A DNA stretch of 5,434 nucleotides from Acetobacterium sp. (GTDB lineage: Bacteria > Bacillota > Clostridia > Eubacteriales > Eubacteriaceae), in assembly GCA_022013395.1 (NCBI GenBank), contig JAKLQL010000619.1, positions 1-5,434 of the forward strand, in the 5' to 3' direction. This document shows, piece by piece, positions 1 to 5,434 of the stretch. Every line of letters starts with the position of its first letter. Position 1 is the first letter of the stretch. Below the pieces are notes generated by a model. It was not told where the DNA came from. It did not search any database and saw nothing but the letters and a program-made list of their open reading frames with translations. Position numbers and translations under genes: made by a program.

Positions 1-1
1 A

Positions 2-751
2 GGTCTATCAAGCCATTTACCTTTACCATTTGCAAATGATTGGACAATGAAAGAAGAATATATTGACCAATATCTGAATGATGTCAAAAACCTTAAAGAA
101 AAGTATGCATCAATAATTGAACTTTACTGTGGCATCGAAATTGACTTTTTTATTGATCGCCAGGATATCAGTGATCTGGCAAAAAAAATTATTCCAAGAC
201 TAGACTATACCATTATGTCCATTCATTCACTGGGAAACACAAAGGGAGACGATGTGTCCTATATTGATGAATCTCAGCATGATTTTGAGCAGGGTATCGA
301 AAAATACTATCAAGGGGATACCCAGGCGTATATTAAAGAATACTACCAGGGAATTGCAAAGATGGTGACCATGTTTGAACCGGACATATTAGGACATCTT
401 GATTTAATCAAAAAATATAATCAGAATAATTACTTCTTCAACGAAAAGGATAGCTGGTACCAGGAAACGGTAAAGCGCTGTCTGGATGTGATTGCAACAA
501 CAAAAACTAAAATAGAAATTAATACCGGAGCAAATATGCGGACTCCCGGAGTGGGACGTTACCCTTCAGATTGGATGATACCCGAAATGAAAAAACGAAA
601 TATCCCGATTACAATTGGTGGCGATAGTCATTCAGTTACCGGAATTGTTTATGAATATGAAGAAGCAGAAATATATTTAGAAAAATGTGGCTATCACGAA
701 TACTGGATGCTAAATAAAGGCCGATGGGAAGCACAGCCCCTAGGAGTGTAG
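2..751 (+). CDS. hisK: Histidinol-phosphatase, PHP family (5' end outside window)
   Basis: Probable histidinol-phosphatase of the PHP superfamily (HisK/HisJ type). It removes phosphate from L-histidinol phosphate in the penultimate part of histidine synthesis, in the cytoplasm, with a metal centre. The reading frame is open from base 2, and the residues before the ATG at 47 (SSHLPLPF...NDWTM) match the conserved family segment, so that ATG is internal and the real start lies upstream. The N-terminal HxH metal motif is therefore not visible. Counting from the ATG at 47, visible metal-ligand motifs are E31 (CGIEID), H60 (SIHSLG), H117/D119 (GHLDL) and the C-terminal D193-x-H195 (GGDSHS). IEINTGA at 156-162 is also typical. 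The visible 249 residues approach the usual length of about 260-275. The stop lies one base before the next start. A related PHP phosphoesterase with another substrate cannot be excluded, but the whole pattern fits HisK well. Confidence 0.88.
   Translation, partial: GLSSHLPLPFANDWTMKEEYIDQYLNDVKNLKEKYASIIELYCGIEIDFFIDRQDISDLAKKIIPRLDYTIMSIHSLGNTKGDDVSYIDESQHDFEQGIEKYYQGDTQAYIKEYYQGIAKMVTMFEPDILGHLDLIKKYNQNNYFFNEKDSWYQETVKRCLDVIATTKTKIEINTGANMRTPGVGRYPSDWMIPEMKKRNIPITIGGDSHSVTGIVYEYEEAEIYLEKCGYHEYWMLNKGRWEAQPLGV
742..746 (+). promoter_or_regulatory. Ribosome binding site of comEA
   Basis: AGGAG lies within the last codons of the histidinol-phosphatase gene, six bases before the ATG at 753. 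Together with the one-base gap between stop and start this suggests translational coupling of the two genes. Confidence 0.75.
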
Positions 752-752
752 A

Positions 753-1331
753 ATGGATAAGCTCGATCGAAACAAAATCCTGTACATTCTCATCGTGCTT
801 GTTTTTTTGGGCGTTTTTTGGAGTTGGTATTATTTTAAAACCGCCAATGGGGTGGAAATGAAGGTTTCCGAAGCGGCGACGTTAAAGGAAGTTGGCAGCG
901 AAAACAATGAATCGGATAGCACTGAAATTATGGTCCACATCACTGGTGCTGTTGTTAAGCCCGGGGTGATTTCTTTGAATGCGGATGCGCGATTGGTTGA
1001 AGCCATCGAAAAAGTTGGTGGTTTAACTGAAAATGCCGATGTGAACAGTCTAAACCTAGCCAGGAAACTGCAAGATGAAGAGAAAATTCATGTTCCTGCT
1101 GTTGGTGAGGGGACTCAAACTTCAAACAGCAGTACCAGTCAGCAAATTAATATCAATACTGCCAGTCTGGAAGAATTAAAAAGCTTACCAGGCGTTGGCG
1201 ATGTCATCGCTCAGGGGATCATTGATTACCGCGAAAAAAACGGTGGATTCAAACAATTGGAAGAATTGAAGAATGTTAATCGGATCGGTGATAAAATATA
1301 CGAAGGCTTAATCGACTCAATAACTATATGA
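753..1331 (+). CDS. comEA: ComEA family helix-hairpin-helix DNA-binding protein
   Basis: 192-residue membrane-anchored DNA receptor of the ComEA family. In naturally competent bacteria ComEA binds incoming double-stranded DNA outside the membrane and hands it to the ComEC channel. Seen here: one hydrophobic N-terminal segment at about residues 9-28 (ILYILIVLVFLGVFWSWYYF), probably a signal anchor; a SLBB-type domain at about 59-115 (VHITGAVVKPGVISL); a Ser/Thr/Gln-rich linker at about 118-131; and a C-terminal ComEA helix-hairpin-helix module at 132-192. That module has ININTAS, LPGVGDVIAQGI at 145-156 and a second hairpin around NRIGDKIYEGL. This is the full architecture of Gram-positive ComEA at its usual length. 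The ATG at 753 has a good ribosome binding site. No comEB or comEC follows; the next gene has its own promoter. The family is certain; whether this organism takes up DNA is not shown. Confidence 0.93.
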   Translation: MDKLDRNKILYILIVLVFLGVFWSWYYFKTANGVEMKVSEAATLKEVGSENNESDSTEIMVHITGAVVKPGVISLNADARLVEAIEKVGGLTENADVNSLNLARKLQDEEKIHVPAVGEGTQTSNSSTSQQININTASLEELKSLPGVGDVIAQGIIDYREKNGGFKQLEELKNVNRIGDKIYEGLIDSITI

Positions 1332-1353
1332 AAATGGTTACATACAACTTAAA

Positions 1354-1369
1354 TGATAAAAAGTTATCA
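1354..1369 (+). repeat. Short perfect inverted repeat in the comEA-ccpN gap
   Basis: TGATAA and TTATCA form 6-base arms around the 4-base centre AAAG, starting 23 bases after the comEA stop and ending 27 bases before the putative -35 of the next operon. As RNA it would make only a weak AT-rich hairpin with no T run after it, so it does not look like a standard intrinsic terminator. It could be a small operator or chance in AT-rich DNA. Confidence 0.4.
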
Positions 1370-1396
1370 GTAGAGTTTAAAAAAAATATTTAACTG

Positions 1397-1424
1397 TTTA
1401 CAATAGAATGATATGTGTTATACT
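1397..1424 (+). promoter_or_regulatory. Sigma-A-type promoter of the ccpN-PDRP-ppdK operon
   Basis: TTTACA at 1397-1402 (-35, five of six bases match TTGACA) and TATACT at 1419-1424 (-10, five of six match TATAAT) are separated by 16 bases. A TG dinucleotide at 1416-1417, one base before the -10, makes it an extended -10. An uninterrupted 18-base A/T tract at 1376-1393 sits just upstream of the -35, where an UP element would lie. Transcription would start near 1431, giving a leader of about 26 bases before the ATG at 1457. With tight spacing downstream, this promoter probably drives all three genes. Confidence 0.75.
1414..1424 (+). promoter_or_regulatory. Possible CcpN operator overlapping the -10
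   Basis: TGTGTTATACT agrees at all 11 positions with the consensus TRTGHYATAYW that I recall for Bacillus subtilis CcpN sites at gapB and pckA. It lies directly before a CcpN-like gene and covers the extended -10, so binding could repress the operon. Caution: the consensus itself resembles an extended -10 element, so a match at a good promoter is partly expected. No second clear copy was seen nearby. Confidence 0.4.
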
Positions 1425-1444
1425 TAATAAATCAAACAGATTCT

Positions 1445-1450
1445 AAGGGG
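1445..1450 (+). promoter_or_regulatory. Ribosome binding site deciding the ccpN start
   Basis: AAGGGG lies six bases before the ATG at 1457 and directly abuts an in-frame TTG at 1451, which is too close to be used. It supports the ATG at 1457 as the start and argues against an in-frame GTG at 1415, which lies inside the -10 region upstream of the expected transcript start. Confidence 0.75.
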
Positions 1451-1456
1451 TTGAAC

Positions 1457-2095
1457 ATGGAGTTATCAAGCAGGCAAAAAGAAATAATCGAAATAGTAAA
1501 AGAGAAGCAACCCGTAAAGAGCAATGAAATTGCTGAGTTGCTTAATATCAATCGTGCTACCATTCGTCCGGATCTTAAAATACTGACCATGATGGGTATA
1601 TTAGAAGCCAAGCGAAAGGTTGGTTATTATTATACTGGACGTTCTTTGTTGAATATTTTAGGAAGTTATATCAAAACGATCAGTATTATGGATATCCAAA
1701 CCGAGCCAACCGTGGTTGAAGAAACAACATCCATCTATGATGGGATTATTACTATGTTCACAAAAAATGCTGGAACATTGTATGTCGTCGATGGAAAATA
1801 CCTATCGGGGATCGTGTCAAGAAAGGACTTTATCAAAGCCATGATTGGGAGAAAAGAGGTAGAGTCGCTACCAATTCCAATGATCATGACGCGAATGCCC
1901 AACATTATTTATCTGGAACAAAACGAATCTGTTTATGATGCCGCCTATAAAACCATGTACTATGAGGTAGAATCCCTGCCTATTGTTACCAAGGAAATTG
2001 ATGAAAAGGGAAACCAGCGATTAGTTTTGATTGGTAAGGTATCACGCACAAACATTACCCGCTATGTGGTAAACATGGGGAGAAGCGCAGAATAA
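1457..2095 (+). CDS. ccpN: CcpN-like HTH and double-CBS transcriptional repressor
   Basis: 212-residue regulator of the CcpN (YqzB) type, the same length as I recall for the B. subtilis protein. That protein represses the gluconeogenic genes gapB and pckA and responds to nucleotides through its CBS domains. Seen here: an N-terminal winged helix-turn-helix at about residues 4-60, with NEIAELLNINRATIRPDLKIL around 23-43 as turn and recognition helix and the VGYYYTG wing at 55-61. Two CBS domains follow, at about 76-133 (VVDGKYLSGIVSRKDF) and 141-205 (SLPIVTKE...LIGKVSRTNI). The ATG at 1457 is chosen over the in-frame GTG at 1415 because that codon lies in the promoter. The gene is first in an operon with the PPDK regulatory protein and PPDK. 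B. subtilis has the same ccpN-yqfL pair. The likely job is control of pyruvate-to-PEP flux; the target promoters are inferred, and its own promoter is a candidate. Confidence 0.87.
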   Translation: MELSSRQKEIIEIVKEKQPVKSNEIAELLNINRATIRPDLKILTMMGILEAKRKVGYYYTGRSLLNILGSYIKTISIMDIQTEPTVVEETTSIYDGIITMFTKNAGTLYVVDGKYLSGIVSRKDFIKAMIGRKEVESLPIPMIMTRMPNIIYLEQNESVYDAAYKTMYYEVESLPIVTKEIDEKGNQRLVLIGKVSRTNITRYVVNMGRSAE

Positions 2096-2101
2096 TGAGG
2101 T
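2096..2101 (+). promoter_or_regulatory. Ribosome binding site for a TTG start
   Basis: TGAGGT directly follows the ccpN stop codon and precedes the TTG at 2108 by six bases. It supports the non-ATG start of the PPDK regulatory protein, whose first residues (MKSIVIFVVSDTPTE) align with the normal N-terminus of the family. Confidence 0.7.
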
Positions 2102-2107
2102 AGAAAA

Positions 2108-2911
2108 TTGAAAAGTATTGTAATTTTCGTCGTTTCCGATACACCTACCGAAATCGGTGAGCTCCTGGTAAAAGCAGGGACGAGTGTTTTTGAAAACTCT
2201 ATTCGGGAAGTACGTTTTCATCCCTTTGTGGATGATAAGTTGAGTATTGATTACCTGCTGGATTTAGCAAAACATGAAAATGGTCTAGTCGTTTATAGTT
2301 TTGCATCAGCCGAATTAAAAACTCATATGGAAACTGAGGCTAAAGCCAGAGGGGTACCCATTTATGATGTAATGGGGTCGCTGGTAGAAACACTAAGAAA
2401 TATCACTGGTGAAGAACCGGCCAGAAACCTGACATCCAGTCGGGAACTGGATGCCCATTATATGAAAAAAATTGAAGCCATTGAGTTTGCCGTAAAATAT
2501 GATGATGGGAAAAACACCTCTGATTTGGATCAGGCAGATATCATTTTGATCGGCGTCTCCCGAACATCAAAAACACCAATTAGCATTTATCTGGCCAATA
2601 ATAATTATAAAGTTGCCAATATTCCTTTAATGCCGGAGGTAGAACCGCCAAAGGAATTATTTGAAATATCAAACAAAAAAATATTTGGACTGATCTTGGA
2701 TCCACACCATCTTGTGAATATTCGTTCGGAAAGAATCCGGGCCATGGGACTCACAGGAACATCAAATTATGGAAGTTACGAAAGAGTGATGTTGGAGTTA
2801 GAAAAAGCACAACAGCTTTTCGATAAATTAGGGTGTACTGTCATTGACGTCACTTCAAAAGCAATTGAAGAAATTGCAGCGATTATACTTGCAAATATAA
2901 TGAGGAGGTAG
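2108..2911 (+). CDS. yqfL: Pyruvate,phosphate dikinase regulatory protein (DUF299)
   Basis: 267-residue bifunctional serine/threonine kinase and phosphorylase of the DUF299 (PDRP/PSRP) family, at normal length. Family members use ADP to phosphorylate a threonine near the catalytic histidine of PPDK, inactivating it, and use phosphate to remove that group again with release of pyrophosphate. Seen here: the family N-terminus with VVSDTPTE at 8-15; the segment YMKKIEAIEFAVKYDDG at 118-134; the P-loop-like nucleotide motif GVSRTSKT at 149-156 after ADIILI; and the C-terminal DVTSKAIEEIAAII at 247-260. Translation starts at a TTG, 12 bases after the ccpN stop. The target enzyme is encoded next, six bases downstream. 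That context makes PPDK, rather than PEP synthase, the expected substrate. The family assignment is very secure; kinase activity here is inferred. Confidence 0.93.
   Translation: MKSIVIFVVSDTPTEIGELLVKAGTSVFENSIREVRFHPFVDDKLSIDYLLDLAKHENGLVVYSFASAELKTHMETEAKARGVPIYDVMGSLVETLRNITGEEPARNLTSSRELDAHYMKKIEAIEFAVKYDDGKNTSDLDQADIILIGVSRTSKTPISIYLANNNYKVANIPLMPEVEPPKELFEISNKKIFGLILDPHHLVNIRSERIRAMGLTGTSNYGSYERVMLELEKAQQLFDKLGCTVIDVTSKAIEEIAAIILANIMRR
2903..2908 (+). promoter_or_regulatory. Ribosome binding site for the ppdK TTG start
   Basis: A full AGGAGG lies nine bases before the TTG at 2918, just before the TAG stop of the preceding gene. A second purine run GAGGA at 2911-2915 is too close to the start to serve well. 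This strong site compensates for the UUG start and suggests coupling to translation of the regulatory protein. Confidence 0.75.
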
Positions 2912-2917
2912 AGGAAA

Positions 2918-5434
2918 TTGTCAAAAAAATGGGTTTATTTGTTTAAAGAAGGTAATGCAAACATGAAGGAATTGCTAGGGGGTAAGGGTGCCGGTCTAGC
3001 GGAGATGACAAACATCGGTTTGCCAGTTCCAGGCGGCTTTACCGTTACAACAGAGGCATGTACTGAATATTATAATCAAGATCAAAAACTTTCGGATGAA
3101 ATCATCGGTCAGATTAATGATAATTTACTAATTTTAGAAAAAGAATGTGAAAAACAGTTTGGGAATGTAGACAATCCCTTATTGGTGTCTGTTCGTTCTG
3201 GAGCAAAATTTTCAATGCCAGGGATGATGGATACCATCCTGAATCTGGGCCTCAACGATGAAACCGTTGCGGGGATTGCAAAATCAACAAATAACGAACG
3301 TTTTGCATTTGACAGCTATCGCCGTTTTATTCAAATGTTCGGTGATGTCGTGCAAGAAATAGGCAAAGCTAAATTTGATCATGTTTTAGAAACTGCTAAA
3401 GAAAAAAATGGTTATAAAGACGATACCGAATTGACAGCTGATGATTTAAAAGCAGTTGTTGTCGCATACAAGAAAATTGTTAAAGATGAAACCGGAAAAG
3501 ATTTTCCAATGGATCCTAAAGAGCAATTATTAATGGCGATCGAAGCGGTATTCCGATCATGGAATAATAACCGTGCCATCAGCTACCGAAATATGAATGA
3601 TATCCCTCATGACATTGGCACGGCTGTCAACGTTCAGTCCATGGTTTATGGAAACATGGGCGATGACTGTGGAACCGGGGTTGCATTTACCCGAAATCCC
3701 GCCACCGGCCAGAAAAAACTATTTGGTGAATTTTTAATCAATGCCCAGGGGGAAGATGTTGTTGCCGGAATCCGGACTCCAAGAGATATTGATGATCTTA
3801 AAGACATCATGCCTGAAGTTTATAAACAATTCCACGAAACTGCCGATTTACTTGAAAATCACTATAAAGATATGCAGGATATTGAGTTTACCATTGAAAA
3901 AAGTAAACTTTACATGCTCCAAACCCGAACTGGAAAAAGAACTGCCGCTGCGGCACTTTGCGCTGCTGTCGAAATGGAACAGGAAGGTTTAATTACTAAG
4001 GAAGAAGCGATTCTGCGGTTAGATCCTCTATCTCTGGATCAACTGCTTCACCCAACCTTTGAAGCTGCGGCATTAAAAGCAGCGGAACTGCTGGCCACCG
4101 GACTTCCTGCTTCGCCAGGAGCTGCCACCGGAAAAATTTACTTTACTGCCGAAGCTGTTTGTGCAGCAGTGGCAAATGGTGAAGAAACGCTACTGGTACG
4201 AAAAGAAACATCTCCAGAAGATATTGAAGGTATGTACACTGCCAATGGTATTTTGACCGCCCGCGGTGGGATGACTTCTCATGCGGCTGTTGTTGCCAGA
4301 GGCATGGGTAAATGCTGTGTAGCCGGATGTGAATCCATTAAAGTGGATGAAGCAGCCAAACAATTTACAGTTGGTGGTCAGGTCTTTACTGAAGGCGACT
4401 ATATCTCCTTAAACGGTAGCACCGGAAGTGTTTACAAGGGTAGTATTAAAACCGTAACTCCAGAATTATCTGGTCATTTTGGTGAGATCATGGCCTGGGC
4501 TGATGAATACCGAACCCTGAAAGTTCGAACCAATGCTGACACGCCCAAAGATGCTTCAGTTGCCGTCCGTTTTGGTGCTGAAGGAATCGGTCTTTGTCGA
4601 ACCGAGCACATGTTCTTTGATGAACAACGTCTGCCAAGTGTTCGTCGCATGATTCTTTCTGAAACCACCGAGCAACGAAAAAAAGCATTAGCTGAAATTC
4701 TGCCAATGCAAAAAGAAGATTTTATCGGCATTTATAAGGCCATGGAAGAACGTCCGGTTACTGTTCGTTTACTGGATCCACCCCTTCACGAATTCCTGCC
4801 AAAAGAAACCAAGGATATTGAAACCTTAGCCAAAGATATGGGGATCGCCACCGAAGATATGATCACCGTTATTCAAGGACTGGAAGAATTTAACCCAATG
4901 CTGGGTCACCGTGGCTGTCGTCTGGCGATCACCTTCCCAGAAATTGCCGAAATGCAAACTCGGGCGATCATGGAAGCAGCTATTGAAGTTAAAGCGCAAT
5001 ATGGCTTTAACGTGATTCCAGAAATCATGATTCCTTTGATTGGGATTAACGAAGAATTAACTTACCTTGATAAAGTTGTCAGAGATACCGCTGAGCTGGT
5101 TAAGGCTGAGAAAAAATCAGATATTGAATATCTGGTGGGAACCATGATGGAAATTCCACGGGCGACTTTAATTGCTGACAAGATTGCCGAAACAGCGGAA
5201 TTCTTCTCCTTTGGAACCAATGACCTGACTCAGATGACCTATGGTTTCTCTCGCGATGACGCCGGTAAATTTATTACCGATTACAAAGACAAAGGCATTC
5301 TGCCAAACGATCCATTCCAGAGTATTGACGTTGAAGGCGTCGGTAAACTGGTAGAAATGGGTGTAACCCTTGGTCGTAAAACGAAACCAGATCTTAAAAT
5401 CGGGGTTTGCGGCGAACATGGCGGCGATCCAAAA
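2918..5434 (+). CDS. ppdK: Pyruvate,phosphate dikinase (3' end outside window)
   Basis: Pyruvate,phosphate dikinase, interconverting pyruvate + ATP + phosphate with PEP + AMP + pyrophosphate in the cytoplasm. The frame is open and unbroken for 839 codons to the window edge; the Clostridium symbiosum enzyme is 874 residues, so about 35 are missing. The TTG start gives SKKWVYLFKEGNA, the normal N-terminus. Domains: ATP-grasp nucleotide-binding region about 1-340 (GGKGAG at 21-26, R93, E323, Q335, R337); phosphohistidine swivel domain about 390-510 with GGMTSHAAVVARGMG and catalytic H455; C-terminal PEP/pyruvate barrel from about 530 with R561, R617, E745, N768 and C831 (GVCGEHGGDP). These positions match the C. 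symbiosum active-site numbers as I recall them, so no internal insertion or deletion shifts the register. T453, two before H455, is the expected target of the regulatory protein encoded just upstream. All key residues in view are present, so it should be active. PEP synthase is excluded by length and motifs. Confidence 0.97.
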   Translation, partial: MSKKWVYLFKEGNANMKELLGGKGAGLAEMTNIGLPVPGGFTVTTEACTEYYNQDQKLSDEIIGQINDNLLILEKECEKQFGNVDNPLLVSVRSGAKFSMPGMMDTILNLGLNDETVAGIAKSTNNERFAFDSYRRFIQMFGDVVQEIGKAKFDHVLETAKEKNGYKDDTELTADDLKAVVVAYKKIVKDETGKDFPMDPKEQLLMAIEAVFRSWNNNRAISYRNMNDIPHDIGTAVNVQSMVYGNMGDDCGTGVAFTRNPATGQKKLFGEFLINAQGEDVVAGIRTPRDIDDLKDIMPEVYKQFHETADLLENHYKDMQDIEFTIEKSKLYMLQTRTGKRTAAAALCAAVEMEQEGLITKEEAILRLDPLSLDQLLHPTFEAAALKAAELLATGLPASPGAATGKIYFTAEAVCAAVANGEETLLVRKETSPEDIEGMYTANGILTARGGMTSHAAVVARGMGKCCVAGCESIKVDEAAKQFTVGGQVFTEGDYISLNGSTGSVYKGSIKTVTPELSGHFGEIMAWADEYRTLKVRTNADTPKDASVAVRFGAEGIGLCRTEHMFFDEQRLPSVRRMILSETTEQRKKALAEILPMQKEDFIGIYKAMEERPVTVRLLDPPLHEFLPKETKDIETLAKDMGIATEDMITVIQGLEEFNPMLGHRGCRLAITFPEIAEMQTRAIMEAAIEVKAQYGFNVIPEIMIPLIGINEELTYLDKVVRDTAELVKAEKKSDIEYLVGTMMEIPRATLIADKIAETAEFFSFGTNDLTQMTYGFSRDDAGKFITDYKDKGILPNDPFQSIDVEGVGKLVEMGVTLGRKTKPDLKIGVCGEHGGDPK

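Noticed and set aside
47..49. ATG at 47 as the start of the histidinol-phosphatase
   Set aside because: The same frame is open back to base 2 and the upstream residues (SSHLPLPF) belong to the conserved family segment, so this Met is internal and the gene is cut by the window edge.
1415..1456. In-frame GTG at 1415 as the ccpN start
   Set aside because: The codon lies inside the putative -10 element, has no ribosome binding site, and would add 14 residues not expected in CcpN; the ATG at 1457 with AAGGGG gives the family length.
2874..2901. Separate ppdK promoter: TTGCAG, 16 bases, TATAAT at 2896-2901
   Set aside because: The -10 is a perfect match, but the -35 matches only three of six bases and transcription would start at about 2908, removing the AGGAGG ribosome binding site. 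It is probably chance at the end of an AT-rich coding sequence.
3741..3992. 83-codon plus-strand open frame
   Set aside because: It lies wholly inside ppdK in another frame, where the ppdK frame encodes conserved PPDK sequence; it has no recognisable domain.
4474..4731. Two overlapping minus-strand open frames
   Set aside because: They are antisense to the conserved PEP/pyruvate-binding region of ppdK (around R561) and show no family features; they are shadows of its codon use.
5168..5419. Minus-strand open frame near the right edge
   Set aside because: It is antisense to the ppdK segment carrying N768 and C831, with no recognisable protein features.
2918..5434. Possible frameshift or truncation of ppdK
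   Set aside because: I translated the whole stretch in one frame: there are no stops, and the active-site residues from E323 to C831 fall at the same numbers as I recall for the C. symbiosum enzyme. The gene is only cut by the window edge.

Overview
The window is a stretch of gene-dense, plus-strand bacterial DNA, moderately AT-rich, with strong Shine-Dalgarno sequences and UUG starts. It looks like a low-GC Gram-positive of the class Clostridia. The CcpN-type regulator, DUF299 regulatory protein and PPDK order and the Clostridium-type pyruvate,phosphate dikinase support this. A member of the Eubacteriaceae such as Acetobacterium is plausible, but that is a guess from general appearance, not a demonstrated assignment.

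Layout: (1) 2-751 is the 3' part of a PHP-family histidinol-phosphatase gene that begins upstream of the window. (2) One base after its stop, 753-1331 encodes a membrane-anchored ComEA-type DNA-binding protein (SLBB plus helix-hairpin-helix). (3) 1332-1456 is the only intergenic gap. It holds a short inverted repeat, an A/T tract, and a good sigma-A-type promoter with an extended -10. A sequence fitting the CcpN operator consensus overlaps the -10. (4) 1457-2095 encodes a CcpN-like HTH plus double-CBS repressor. (5) 2108-2911 encodes the bifunctional PPDK regulatory kinase/phosphorylase (DUF299). (6) 2918-5434 is pyruvate,phosphate dikinase, open at the right edge after 839 codons, about 35 residues short of the family length.

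Genes 4-6 form a tight operon (gaps of 12 and 6 bases) for control of the pyruvate/phosphoenolpyruvate interconversion. PPDK makes PEP from pyruvate, ATP and phosphate (or runs in reverse). The DUF299 protein is expected to switch it off and on by phosphorylating the threonine two residues before the catalytic histidine (T453 and H455 here). The CcpN-like protein probably sets transcription according to nucleotide state through its CBS domains. Genes 1-2 look like the end of a separate upstream operon.

All six genes belong to known families. I found no mobile element, CRISPR array, RNA gene or clearly undescribed system. The most interesting point is the possible autoregulatory CcpN box.
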